From: Welwitschia mirabilis
Taxonomy: Eukaryota > Gnetophyta > Gnetopsida > Welwitschiales
Assembly: GCA_051453625.1 (NCBI GenBank)
Contig: JBOZIK010000001.1
Span: 152,059,243-152,123,242 of the forward strand
Length of the DNA: 64,000 bases
Direction: 5' to 3'
A program made the position numbers and the translations under genes. How positions within the stretch are numbered: the stretch's first letter is position 1; every line of letters begins with the position of its first letter. Below are positions 47,961 to 59,800 of the stretch, one piece after another. The notes beneath the pieces are model-generated. The model searched no databases. It was not told the origin of the DNA and saw nothing but the letters and a program-made list of their open reading frames with translations.

Positions 47961-48640
47961 TAGTTAACAACATCAACATATCATAGAGGATGGTGAAAAG
48001 AAGAAACAATAAAAAGCTACTCATTAAAAAATAAATCATCAATGATAGAATTATTTGGAGGAGAAGGAAGTTGAGATAAGTAATCAACAACATAGTTATA
48101 CTTCCCTACTTTATCTATAATGGTCAAGTTAAACTTGTACATAAGAAGGATCCATCTAATCAAATGTGCACTAGAATATTTCTTAGTTATGAGGTAACGA
48201 ATGGTAGCAAGGTTGGTATAAACATTAGTATAAAAGCCTAAAAGATAATGTCTAAGAGAATCAAGGCAAAAGATAATGATCATCATCTTTTTCTCTATAG
48301 TGGTATAGTTCATTTAAGCTCTAGAAAAATATTTTCTCTAGTAAGATATAACTTTGAAAGTATTTTCATATTTCTGACAAAGAATCCCAATCATGGTAAA
48401 GTTACTCACTTCACACATAAGCTCAAAATCAAGTTCCTAATTGGGTCCCATTACTATAGGAGAATAAGATACATTACATTTAAACCTATCAAAAGTAAGT
48501 TAATAATATTCATTCCATTTAAATTTGATTTCTTTCTCTAGCAGTGAGTGAAGTGGTTTATAGATAGTAGCATAATCACAAATGAACCAATGGTAAAAAC
48601 CACAATGACTAAAATGTTGAGCCTGTTTAATATTTATAGA
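47961..48640 (-). pseudogene. pol: Element C RNase H and linker (broken)
   Basis: The open frame 48313-48017 (98 codons) covers the second half: NYTTIEKKMMIIIFCLDSLR, HYLLGFYTNVYTNLATIRYL, SSAHLIRWILLMYKFNLTII and the VDYLSQLPSP linker. The first half (48640-48314) has PIVMGPN-ELDFELMCE, with the first Asp of C-DASN replaced by Glu. Stops and a frameshift near 48340 break it. The + strand frame 48248-48541 is a shadow. Confidence 0.8.
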
Positions 48641-49400
48641 GGGACTTAGGTTTTAAATAATTCCAAATTTAGAATCATCCATTTTAATCCCCTCCCAAAA
48701 GATATGATGACCTATAAAAATAACACTTTCTATAAGAAAAAGATTTTTTTCCCAACCTAGGTGGAGGCCCCTAGAAATGCAATAGTATAAAACTTTCTCT
48801 AAATGATCTAAGATTTGTTTAAAGGTTTTAGCATAAATAGAGAAGTCATCCATAAAAATCTCAATAGAATTCTTAAGAATATCAGAAAAGACTTCTATCA
48901 TATCATACTAAAAAGTACTAGGAGCATTACAAAGTCCAAATGGCATGCAACTAAAAGTAAAAGTATCAAAAGAAGAAGTAAAAGTGGTTTTGGATTAGTC
49001 CTTACTAGCAATAAAAGCCTGATTATAATCACTATAACCATCAAGAAAATAGTAAACATCATGACCTTGTATCTTATGAAGAATTTAATCAAGAAAAGGC
49101 AAAGGATAGTGGTTTTTTTTTATTACCTTACTTAGTTTTTAAAAGTTTATGCATATGCACCACTTCTCAACTTTTTTTGGAATCACTATCAAAGGGATAA
49201 CCCAATCAACATTAGTAATGAAGTAAATAATTTTAGCATCTATTAGTTTAATGACTTCATCTTTTACAATTTGTTTAAGGACAGGATTTAGTCTATGTTG
49301 TGGTTGGCTCACATGTTTACCATTTTCTTTAAGGTAGATTTTATATTTCATAATGAAACTGGGTGTGGTTATCAAATCATTATGGGATCAAGAAAACACA
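48641..49400 (-). pseudogene. pol: Element C reverse transcriptase (catalytic motif intact, gene broken)
   Basis: Open stretch 49375-49139 carries the N-terminal block VSQPQHRLNPVLKQIVKDEV, KLIDAKIIYFITNVDW and KKVEKWCICINF. Then YPLPFLD, YYFLDGYSDYNQ (first catalytic Asp in FLDGYSDY) and MPFGLCNAPSTF. The frame 48901-48653 contains SIEIFMDDFSIYAKTFKQI with both Asp residues (48850-48848 and 48847-48845), then HLGWEKNLFLIES. About three stops and small frameshifts separate these pieces. The other minus frame 49092-48898 and the + frame 48815-49135 are shadows. Confidence 0.85.
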
Positions 49401-50360
49401 TTTACTTAGATTATAGAAGAGAGATGAGACTCGATTCTTATTGAGAAATAAGAGTTTTATTCATAATTAAGGGTTTATTTAGATCATTATTTAGAAAAAT
49501 GTATTTTAGTCCACTATCTAAAGGTTTCAGGTTGAGGTTTAAGCTCAGATTTTTTAATTTCTAAAAAATTTATAGGATAATAGAAATGTCATCTTAGATA
49601 GTTGTCCAAACATTAGTAGTGGATTACTACCCTAAAAATAAAAAATCTTAGGTCTACTAAATTCTCGGACTTTTGCATAGTTAACAGACTTAGACTCTCT
49701 ACTCTCCAAATTAGAAAGCTTAGTTATTAGATGGTGAAACCCATTATTAAAAAAAATAGGTAGTTTACTTCTAATTTATCATTAAATAAGGTTGGTTTAT
49801 AAAGAACTGACTATCTTTTTTTAAGTGGACAATGCTATAAAAATAGAGTTGGCCTTATTTCTTCCTTCACACTCAAATCATTACCTATATCATTTTTTAC
49901 CACATGAAAAACTCTTATCGAAAATTGTTTATTTTCAAAATGATACTTTGTTAATCCATTTCTTACATCTATGATACAGTGGACTATTACATAGAAAGCT
50001 CTACTATATGTAAATCATATTCATCATGGTGCTCAACTTCTAAAACTATAACATTAATGGGGTATAAATCTTCTTATATTTGAATGACAAAATCTTTGAT
50101 CACACATAATAGTTTTTTTATAAATGTCTTGGCTAACTCTAAGATAATCTGTGTAGGTTCAACTCTCTCTTACAAACCAAGTCTTTAAAAAATGTATAAG
50201 AGAATAATATTGACACTACCTCTAATATCTGTCAAGGCCTTTTTGACCCTACACTTTTCTTCTAAAGCAACACTCATAGTTACTGCTCTTAGATCTTTAA
50301 ACTTTAGACATTTTTTGCAAACCAGATTGCTAATGGATTGAGCTAGGAAGACTTTACTAG
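49401..50360 (-). pseudogene. pol: Element C protease and linker to RT (broken)
   Basis: Protease blocks are CLKFKDLRAVTMS (about 50310-50270), active site DIRGSVNI (Asp codon 50229-50227 kept; the following Gly is Arg, one G-to-A change), then the ERVEPTQIILELAKTFIKK and YPINVIVLEVEHHDEYDL blocks to about 50000. Beyond it the linker to RT is badly decayed, with a stop every few codons. Confidence 0.7.
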
Positions 50361-52780
50361 GGATGGTTTATTTTTGTTTTTTCTTACTAATTGTTTTCAT
50401 AGCTTAGAATATCTTAGGTTTTCTTATAAAAGTTTCCAAAATGGTAAGTTAATACTCACATTTTGCATTAATATTTAAGATGATCATTAAAAATAGGATT
50501 TGTGTTAAGCCTATTAAGCCATGGAGTAGTAGGTTTCTTTTGTGAAAGGTTTTTCTTTTTATTACTTAATGAAGAAGGGAAATAATGGTTTTTCAAGATT
50601 TCTATACCTTCTTCCTCATCATTCTTGTAATGTTGAAGCCTTATGAGTAGGAGGAGTTATATCATTTCCACTTATTCTCACTACCTTATAATCTTTTCTA
50701 ACTTTGTTTGAGTCCAGTAAAGATTAAGTGCTAAAAGATCCTTATGGTCTTTTATTGACAAGTATAGTTTGTTGTAGGGTGCCCATAAGGTTTTCTAAGT
50801 TGGTGTTTGTCTTTTCTTTTAATTTTCTCAACTTCTCACTGGAATTCCTAAGAGGATCACTATGGTTTTGGGAGTTGGATGAACTTTCTAAGTTGTTGGA
50901 GTTATTATATTAAAAGTTAGAGTTCTTAAATCTATTTGTAAAAGATCAAAAGTTAGGATGGTGTGTTTGAAAAGCTTTAAAGTTGGGTTATTCAATCATC
51001 CTATGTTAAAAGTTGTTGCAATTTTAAAATTGTCTTTGATTGTGTATTTGATTGTATTTTAAAGATCTTTGGTTAAAGGCACATACTTTATTATAAATTT
51101 TATCTTTGTAAGTGGGAAGTAAGGGACAATCTTTAGTAACATGATAGTTATCTTATACAAATCACAAGTTGGAATTACAACTTCACTCTTCTCGATTATT
51201 ACTTTAGCATCAAGAATAATTTGGATATATTTCTCTAAGGTAGAGGTTAAATCCTTAGTAATACTAGTTGATTCATTTTTAGTTTTTATTTCATTCTTTA
51301 CATGTTTTACCTCTTTTATATCTTTAATGATTTGGTCTACAGTTTATTTTCTCTAGGTAAAGATTTAGGCCATGTTTGAATCACTTCTACCAAATCTTCC
51401 AATACTTTCTAAGCATCATCTAGGATTTGGTTTAATAAGTTACCTTCATAAGAAAAATCTACAAGTTGTTTTGTATGACTATTTAATCCACTATAAAAAT
51501 AGTTAACTAGTTCTACCTATGAAAAGGTATCTATAGGGTTTGAATATAAAGCAACAAATNNNNNNNNNNNNNNNNNNNNNNNNNNNNNNNNNNNNNNNNN
51601 NNNNNNNNNNNNNNNNNNNNNNNNNNNNNNNNNNNNNNNNNNNNNNNNNNNNNNNNNNNAACATAATAACTATATTCACACAAATCATAAGTTGGAACTA
51701 CAACTTCACTCTTCTTGGTTGCCACCTTAGCATCAAGAATCATTTAAGTGTACTCTTCTAGGATATAGGTGAAATCCTTTATGATATTAGTTGATTTATT
51801 TTTGATTCTTTCTTTATTTTTTTCCTTGTTATACCTTCTTTAATCTTTAATGATTTGACATACAATTTAGTTTTCTCTAGGTGAGCGTTTAGGCCATGTT
51901 TGACTCAATTCTGTTAAATCTTACAACACTTTCTAAGCATCATCTAGGGTTTGGTTTAAAAAGTTAACTTCACATGAAAAATCTATAAGTTGATTTATGT
52001 GACTGTTTAATCCACTGTATAAGTAGTCTATAAGTTTTACTTGTGAAAAGACATCTACATGATTTGAATATAAAGGAACAAAGAATCTCTCATAAGTAGA
52101 ATCATAATCTTCATTAAGCATTTGTTGAAAGTTGATAACTTCTTTATTACACTTTCATATGGTGGTTTCATTCATAAATCTCTTAATGAAGGCTTCTTGA
52201 AATTGACTCCAAAATTTTAAACTTTCATGAAAAATCATTCTAAGCCATGGTTTTGCTTTATCTCTTAACATGATAGGGAAGATAACCATATAGGTTGTAC
52301 CAATTATTTCATTTTTTTACAATTTTTGGAAGTGAGAACAAGTTATTCTATATCGGTAATGTATTGAAAAGGATCTTGATTGGGTTCTTCACCAAAAATA
52401 AGATATGCATTTAGGTTATAAAGTTCAACATCATCACTAAGAGGTAAGTCAAAAGGAGTTTGAATTTCACATTTCTTGTTTACTATAAGGTCTCTAAAAC
52501 TGACATTGGTATTGGTATGAGTAGGAGTGGTTGTAGGGGGTTCAATTATAAGGGGTGGATTTGGTAAAATAGGTTGCTTTTGTTTTTGGAATGAGTACAC
52601 ATGATAGTAAAATCTAACTCTGTAAAAATAAAAGTAAACATTGTAAGGAATTCTAAATCTTGTATACCTTTGCTATTTTTACCTTGTTTCAATTTTTAGA
52701 TTTATTACATCTTCTATAATATTTTTAGCAATCAACAGTCACTTCTTCTAGTATTTTTCTCTTTCATCAAAATTTACCAT
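50361..52780 (-). pseudogene. gag: Element C gag with internal duplication (broken)
   Basis: The start ATG (52780-52778, MVNFD) aligns with B's. The clearest N-terminal piece (52600-52343) is proline/threonine-rich then CEIQTPFDLPLSDDVELYNL and DPFQYITDIE, the usual start of the Athila Gag core. The frame 52121-51933 reads YERFFVPLYSNHVDVFSQ, LIDYLYSGLNSHINQLIDFS and LDDA. A stretch of this core occurs twice, on either side of a 100-N gap. The C-terminal linker with TPWL-LNTN lies near 50520. The element needs Gag for particle assembly; this copy could not make it. Confidence 0.75.
51137..52081 (-). repeat. Duplicated gag segment in element C around a 100-N gap
   Basis: Sequence 51137-51559 corresponds to 51661-52081 at an offset near 524 bases, in the same orientation. 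By eye roughly 15-20 percent of bases differ, much more than for redundant contig ends. Element B has this segment once. Either an old intragenic tandem duplication or a scaffold join between two related elements would explain it. Confidence 0.8.
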
Positions 52781-53238
52781 ACATGCTCAGTCTCAGATGT
52801 ATAGAGTGTCATCCCTATTATCATCCAGATGATATCCTAGATGATAAAAGACATAGAAGCCACGAAAAGAAAAAAGTAGAAAATAGAAAATGAAAGACTG
52901 ACTCTAATAAAAAATTCTAAAACTAGACTTTCATCCACCTAAGTCATCTGGACAACAAAGAATATGATGGAAAAAACCCTAAAAAGTTTTTAATAGAAAA
53001 CTCAAATAAAAAACTCATGGCATAAAGGCCATCATCATTGTGCATTATTTAGATGATAAAGAAGATAAATTAATTTTATTATAAAATAGAAAATAAATTT
53101 TTATTAAAAAACTAAAAAACTAACATTGCAAAAAGGAAAACCTATCTTACTGTAGATACTAATACACTGCTACTATAGCAAGCATTCGAATTGAAATACT
53201 TACCGAAGTAATGACAACTCTTCAACTCCAAGTAGCCT
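52781..53238 (-). other. Element C untranslated leader
   Basis: 458 bases between primer site and gag start with no open frame. It contains several GTCATCC / GATGATA motifs, for example 52808-52845, 52930-52965 and 53030-53065, as does B's leader. Confidence 0.7.
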
Positions 53239-53256
53239 TTCCAAATAACAGTACCA
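53239..53256 (-). other. Element C primer-binding site (tRNA-Asp type)
   Basis: Minus strand TGGTACTGTTATTTGGAA, separated from the LTR by three bases (53257-53259). It matches the tRNA-Asp-type site of Athila elements, with the differences almost all transitions. Confidence 0.75.
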
Positions 53257-53259
53257 AGA

Positions 53260-54343
53260 TGTTGCAATGAGTATTTATGCAATATTTACATTCTAATTAT
53301 AATTCTATTAACCATAAATAATAATGTATAAACACAACATACTAATATAGATTGGAGTTAATTCAAATGCCATAATCCATTGAAGGCCAAAGTAGAAAAT
53401 AAGAGAGTTGCTTTCTAAAAAGAAATACTTGTATCTTAATCTACAGAAATCACTACAAAAGAAAAGTAAAATACACTTATGCAAAGATAATTTAAGAAAA
53501 GGAAACAATGATGCACTTAACCTAAACTAACCAAGCACAACCTTGACAAAAGTTACCCTCATAATCTATATCACTAGAAAAACTATCACCAGATCAAAAG
53601 CAATATAAGCTATGAGGGTAAGAAACGATCACATATTAAAAGCATAAAAGGAAATGTTTTTGTATTAAGAATCAAATAACATCCATATTACAAAGTAGTC
53701 ACATGTCAATGGAGGAAATTCCAATTAATACTAAGGAGATATCTCTCTAAAACTATAATATGGATATCCAGCCCTTTAATCTCCTGTTATGAAAATTTTA
53801 GATGCAAATGAAGACATGTAGGAGTCAAGGCTGAGAACTCTATTTATTGATTCGAACACATAACAACAAAGACAGAAAGGCATGCGTAAACCATAACAGC
53901 CATGCAAGGTAAAAATAGAAATACAATTAATGGAAGTTTGATGAATGTTTAGTATAGACATTATAATAGTGTTATTTAATAGGTTGTTTGGATGATAAAG
54001 AAGATGATGCCATCTCATAATCAATCCATGTTAGCTATTAAATAGACTTTAGTTAGCATCTAGTTAACACAATCATCTGTATTGTCATTTGAACAATGAG
54101 GTGGATGATGGCCTTTAATAATTCTTTGATTATTAGATCAGCCTCGGTGTTTGTAGGAAATTATCTTCAAAAGTGTAAAGTATTCATATTTGTTCAAAAT
54201 GCTATAAATTATTATGAAGATTTGCATGTTTCTATTCTTTTTACCTTAGATCTCCAATATTATGGAAATCAAGAATTTACCTATCTATTCATCTATAAAA
54301 CAACTCAAAATATCCTATAAAACATGCATAAGTTGGTAGTGCA
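53260..54343 (-). repeat. Element C 5' LTR
   Basis: 1084 bases; on + from TGTTGCAATG to TTGGTAGTGCA, on the element strand TGCACTACC...GCAACA. It pairs with 40771-41832 and matches the single LTR of A in blocks. It contains GGTTGTTTGGATGATAAAG and GTGGATGATGG motifs (about 53981 and 54100). The open frames 53308-53508, 53776-54024 and 54096-54320 lie within it and are not genes. Confidence 0.85.
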
Positions 54344-54849
54344 ATATCTAGTCTAGGAATTATGCTACTTACTTAACTATATTTTATTATTTTTTTAATT
54401 TTCATCTTATAAATTCTGAATCAAATTTGAAATGATTTGTTTTCATTTAGTTGTCTTTGTACTTCTAGTTAAGAATCCTAACAATTTTTTAAATATGTTT
54501 TTATCATGAACTACATAGGTTTTTAGTACAAATCATATAATATTTTCTATGTAGCAAAAACTAATCTTATGAATGTAGTTTTTTCATTTGAGTAATTGAC
54601 TTTATAATTATATAAAATATATCTTATATAATATATTAATCTATATTTATGATTTTACTTCATTAGAAAAATCATAATAATATAGAAATCATGTGTATGT
54701 ATTAAGTAAAGGTAAAAAGTGAGACTAAGATCCAAGAAACTAAGAATAGAAAGATTCATGAGATACTATTTTATTTTATCTAGGGTATCCNNNNNNNNNN
54801 NNNNNNNNNNNNNNNNNNNNNNNNNNNNNNNNNNNNNNNNNNNNNNNNN
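54344..54849. other. Unassigned spacer between elements C and D
   Basis: About 450 bases of very AT-rich sequence followed by the left part of a 146-N gap (54791-54936). No feature recognised. It may continue the sequence left of element C at 40770. Confidence 0.5.
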
Positions 54850-55990
54850 NNNNNNNNNNNNNNNNNNNNNNNNNNNNNNNNNNNNNNNNNNNNNNNNNNN
54901 NNNNNNNNNNNNNNNNNNNNNNNNNNNNNNNNNNNNTGGAGGTAAAAAATTATACTATCTTAAACTTTGATGCAAGTACAAATTTTAGAAAAGAAGAGAA
55001 GAGGATAGAAGAGATGATTTTTAGAGTATTATTGAAACTTCAACTTAAGAGAGAAAGAAATAAAACTATCTTTAAGATTCCATAAATTTATTCTATGCAA
55101 TTCTTTACTCTAATGTTGTTCAATTACCTTCTTGTAATACACTTAAACCATCAAGCACTTTTAATCCAAATCATTATAACATTATCTCATTCATCATATG
55201 AGTAATGGTCAACTCAATTATCACTTAATTTTCAAAGCCTAAAATAATAATGTAAAGTAAGAAATTAAGTATTTAAAACCTATAAAGTCAAAATACGTAA
55301 ACCATCCATTAAAAGAATTCATTCAATTATAATAGATTTTAATGGTTAAATTAGTTACTTAAGAATTTCAATTGTAATGCTATTAATGAATTGAAATTAA
55401 AGGAAAACACCTTATGTATTAAAGAAAAGAATAATTTTATAATAAATTAAAAAAGATGTTAAAGAACTTCTCAAGCAATGTTTAAGACTAACTCACTTCC
55501 TCAAAGAGTTGCTTAGAAAGCCATCATAATTTAACAGTTCAATGCTCTACAATTCTCCAAATCTAAAGGTGATACAATGAAGGGCTTAAGGACCTTTTAT
55601 AGGTAGAAATTAGGGAGAGGTAATTACAAGAACTTGGCTTATAGCATTAAATAAATGATTAAAACTCATGACATTAGACAAGATGGTTTGGCTTCTTTTC
55701 CATTTGGTAAATATGCTTATGACAACACCAACACTTAACTCCAGAGTATTGTAGCTACTTCCAATTGCTATCTATGTTATGTATCTTTATCATCATCCTA
55801 CCGAGCCCTAATGAATGTGACTTTGTAAGCCTGTATCATTTCTACCATGTATTACAAAAAATGTAAGTTAATTTTTGATGTGAAATTAAATTAAGCTTAT
55901 CTACTTTTGCATGGCAAGCAAAAAATATGAGCTTAAAGGTAATTGACCCAAAAAGGCTAGCACCACTAATGGTCTTTGATGGTCGTATCA
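54850..55990 (-). repeat. Element D 3' LTR (both ends estimated)
   Basis: From 54940 to about 55610 it pairs with 63360-64000, for example TGCAAGTACAAATTTTAGAA against TGTAAGTACAAATTTTAGAA. The outer end falls in the N gap; 54850 is estimated from the other copy. The inner end is placed at GGTCGTATCA (55981-55990), the reverse of a TGATACGACC start, which is plausible but cannot be checked because the other LTR is cut off. Confidence 0.6.
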
Positions 55991-57069
55991 GCATTTTGGC
56001 TTAGATAATTATGAGATTAAGTCATGTCCTTTAATTAAGTATAATTTACTTCAAAATTTCATAAAAAATAGTTAAGTTCATAATTAATATGAAAATCACT
56101 AGCATATAAGTTTTAATGGTGAAATCGATTATATTAATGTCTTTTATTAAGGTTAATTAATCATCTAATATGATCATAATATTAATTTTTTCATGTTAAC
56201 ACACCTTCCAACTAGCATTTTACTATTCCTTAGTAAAACTTTGACAATGAAATGGTTAAACATGGAAAAATTGTCAAATTCAAAAGCACTTAAGTGTGTG
56301 AATAATATAACTTAAAAATTTTATACTATTTTTTTTGTAATTAACAGATCAAAATGAAAACTTTGTTATTTAAAACTAGATTCTATACCTCCTAATCAAA
56401 ACTAAACTTTAACCTTAAAGTTTATGATGAAAAAGTTTTAAGTTATTTGAGAAAAATAAGCCTTAGAATGAATCACAAAGAATTCATTTATTGAAGACCA
56501 TGTAAAATAATGCAACTAAGCTAAGTGAAAGGAAAACCTAACTACACCAACAAGCTAAGTAGAACATTATTCCATTAAAATAGTTAATTCCTTATGAATT
56601 ATTTCTCATGAAAAATGATGATGAAGTGAAGTGAAGTAAGGATGGAAAATGAACATGTGATAAAGTACTTAATAAAAAATAAATGAATAAATAATCAAAC
56701 TATTTGACACTAATGATACTTTATTATATTTTTGTATTTTTATTAGATCATAATATTATCTAAGCATAGTTTTAATCAAGTAACTTATATGAATTCAAGA
56801 AATCATTGCAAATCCTAAGTATGAATGTTAAAGATAATAGTTCACATAAAGCCTCTGATTTTCACCTTTGTCAATTATTTATTTTTTATTTCTACATTTA
56901 CAACCAAGTTTTACTAAAATCAAAAGCCCTAAGAAAATGTTCTATTAATCAACACACTTCAAATAAGTGTACTTTTCATTAAAACCCTATAAGTAAACTT
57001 GACGTTAACCATCACTCAAGTGATAATGAGGTTACTTATTATTAATTTTTGTTTAAGAACCTTTAATCT
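55991..57069 (-). other. Element D 3' untranslated region
   Basis: About 1.1 kb, AT-rich, with no open frame and no resemblance to the extra ORFs of A and C. Confidence 0.55.
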
Positions 57070-58300
57070 AGATTAGTAAGACTTATAAATTCATAAGTTG
57101 CTAGGATAAGTGGATGATAGTTCTTTATGTGATGTCCATTAACTTTAAATAGTTGATTGTTTTTGGGATTTTTTGTGAAAATACTCCATTTAGCAAAACC
57201 TTCTTTATTTAAAATAGTCCTTTCCACTTAGTGACTAGTTTCCCTAGACAATGATGTAAGCATAAGTTATAAAGTAGAACTAGTTCTTCCTTCTTAAAAG
57301 TTTTTAAGAACATATTGATCATGAAATTCTTTCATCTTTTCTTTGTTTATTCTCATGTTTTCATAGGAGTCATTTTTGATTTTGTCTAATTTGTTGAGTT
57401 GTATGATCCTATTTTTCTTTGTAGCCTCCAAATTTAAGTTTATGTTTTTCATTTCTTTATGCTCAATTTCTACAAGTAGATAATAGGATTTTTCATATAC
57501 TAATCTAAATGGTGACATTCCCAAGGTTGATTTGTAAGAATCGTGGTATGCCTATAAAACATTGTTGAGATTAAAAGACTAGTTTTTTTGTGTTGAATTC
57601 ACTATCTTTATAAGATTTTCTTAAGTTTCATATTCATAAATTCAACTTGGCCACTTTTTTGAGGATGGTAAAATGTTGCAAATTTATATATAACCCCATA
57701 TTTAGTGAGAAGTTTATTAAATATATTACTGCAAAAGTATGTTCTTTCATCACTAATGAAAAACACATGGACAATTAAAGTGCATTAAGATATTTTCTTT
57801 AAAGAATTTAACCATTTATTCAACACCATTTGTTTGACAAGCGTAAGCATCAACCCATTTAGTTATGAAGTCAACATAGATAAAAGTGTATTAATGTCCA
57901 TTAAATAATGAATAAGATCCCTAAAAATCAATTCTCTAAATGTTAAAGGGATCAAGACCAAGAGTGGGATTTAAGGGCATCATTTTTCTTCATGAAAGAC
58001 TTTTTAACCTTTAACAAATATCATAATTTAAAGTCTTTAAAAATTAATGGCTAATAAAAACTAAATTAAAGGATTCTTGTAGTAGTTTTTTTGGCTAAGT
58101 AGTAACCCCTATAATCCTTAGAATGGAAATGTTTAAGTATATCATGTATATCAATTTCAAAAAAACATTTGCAAATAACTTAGTTTAAAAAGTATTTGAA
58201 AAGATATGGGATATTCTAGAAAAGGTATTTGTCTTTGATTAGAGATATTTTTTTTATTATCAATGGTCCATTAAGAAGGAATAATTTTGGAGACTAAATA
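57070..58300 (-). pseudogene. pol: Element D integrase (D, D and E all present, frame broken)
   Basis: C-terminal piece 57524-57294 (76 codons) reads MGMSPFRLVYEKSYYLLVEI, then a charged stretch with MKEFHDQYVLKNF; the barrel follows to about 57080 (NGVFSQKIPKTINY). Upstream the core has YVDFITKWV (first Asp, about 57880), FISDERTY (second Asp, about 57753) and PQKSGQVEFMN (catalytic Glu, about 57643). All three active-site residues survive although several frameshifts and stops lie between them. The zinc domain near 58050-58000 is hard to read. Confidence 0.8.
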
Positions 58301-58900
58301 ATTGACAATACCCATAAATCAAGTTATTTCCTCAACTGAAAAAAGATGTTCATCTAGGCAGGTGTTATTAATGGAAAGTAATATTTGTAGATTCTCCTGA
58401 GTTAAATGTAAAAGATGATCTACAACTATGTTATAAAAAACCTTTTCATTTTTAATCTTAAAGTGAAATTTATATAAAAGAAGGATCCATCTAATTAGTC
58501 TTAGTTTTGAATCCTTTTTTATAAAGAGATATATAAGGGCTAAATGATTAGTATAGATAATCACCTTATATTCTAAGAGGTATTTTCTAAATTTCTCTAA
58601 CACAAAGACTATAGCTAATAGCTCATTTCTATAATAGTGTAATTTAACTGAGTTTTATTTAAAGTTTTATTAACATAGTAAATCACAACTTATTTTTTAT
58701 TTATTCTTTATTCTAAAATAGACCCAGCTGCATATTTACTAGTATTACACATAATCTTAAAAGGTAACTTCTAATTAGGTGTTAAATTATTGGGATCAAA
58801 ATTAGTTTTAGCTAAGTTGTTTAAAGGCTTTTTAACATTTAGAGGTATAGATGTAGGTTGTTTATTTACTCAAAAGATCATACAATATCTTAGAAATTTT
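58301..58900 (-). pseudogene. pol: Element D RNase H and linker (broken)
   Basis: The frame 58603-58319 (94 codons) covers MLEKFRKYLLEYKVIIYTNH, with Asn in place of the catalytic Asp of YTDH, then KLRLIRWILLLYKFHFKIKN, NIVVDHLLHL and CLDEHLFSVEE. The first half to about 58850 has only faint matches (LMCNTSKYAAGSI, with DAS changed). Confidence 0.8.
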
Positions 58901-59800
58901 ACTCAAATCCTTGATAAATCTTCTATAGTATCCTCCATGTTCTAAGAAAAATATAATATCATTTTTATTTTTAAGGATTTAAAATGTGTGATATTAGAAA
59001 AACCTTAGTAGAATCTACTTAGATTCCTTTCTTAGAGATGACATGTCTGAAAACTATGCTTTGGTTAACCATAAAGTGACATTTCTTCTAGTTAAGCACA
59101 AGGAATTTTTTAATACATCACTTAAGGAAATGTTTTAAGTTGTGTAGATAGTGATTATAAGAGTTTCCATAGACTAATAAATAATCCATAAAGATTTTAA
59201 TACCTAATTCTAATAAATCAGAGAAGATTCTAATCATGCAACATTGAAAAGTGGTAAGCACATTGCATAGTTTAAAAGACATTCACTTATAGGCAAATGT
59301 TCCATAGTAATAGGTAAAGGTATTTTTGTATTGATCCTCAAGGATCATTTGAATTTGATTATAAACTAAGTNNNNNNNNNNNNNNNNNNNNNNNNNNNNN
59401 NNNNNNNNNNNNNNNNNNNNNNNNNNNNNNNNNNNNNNNNNNNNNNNNNNNNNNNNNNNNNNNNNNNNNNNATAGTAATAGGTAAAGGTATTTTTGTATT
59501 GATCCTCAAGGATAATTTGAATTTGATTATAAACTAAGTACCCATCTAATAAATATTAAAATGGATGCCCTACAATCTTCTTTAGGATTTTGTCATAGAA
59601 AGGTAGAGGAAAGTGATCTTTTCTTAAGATGATATTTAATTTTGTGTAGTTAATACACATCCTCCATTTTAATATGGGTCTGGTAGGGATAAGTTCATTA
59701 CACTCATTTGGGACAAGGATGACTTCTACTTTCTTAGCCATAGTCTAAGTTGAACTCACACTTTTTCTATCTAAAATATGATAGATAATCCCATTATTAA
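58901..59800 (-). pseudogene. pol: Element D reverse transcriptase (second catalytic Asp lost)
   Basis: N-terminal frame 59741-59556 reads KKVEVILVPNECNELIPTRP, WRMCINYTKLN and RKDHFPLPFYDKIL. A 100-N gap with duplicated flanks follows. Left of it come YGTFAYK-MSFKLCN (about 59310-59255) and the catalytic block IFMDYLLVYG (59195-59166), where F-M-D-D has become F-M-D-Y (codon 59183-59181). Stops and indels follow to about 58900. Confidence 0.8.
59304..59539. repeat. 68-bp direct repeat flanking a 100-N gap
   Basis: 59304-59371 and 59472-59539 are the same 68 bases with one mismatch, separated by exactly 100 N. In RT coding terms the segment should occur once. The pattern is that of overlapping contig ends joined by a default-size gap. 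Confidence 0.9.

Larger units (their letters stand above)
40771..54343 (-). mobile_element. Athila-type element C, two LTRs and full gene order
   Basis: Minus-strand element with 5' LTR 53260-54343, primer site 53239-53256, leader, gag from 52780, protease, RT with intact FMDD, RNase H, integrase, long 3' region, extra ORF ending at 42362, 3' untranslated part and 3' LTR 40771 to about 41832. It is the fullest copy in the window and the reference for rejoining A. TCTAG lies just left of the left LTR (40766-40770) and 4-8 bases right of the right LTR (54347-54351), a possible imperfectly placed target duplication. All genes are broken. Confidence 0.85.
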
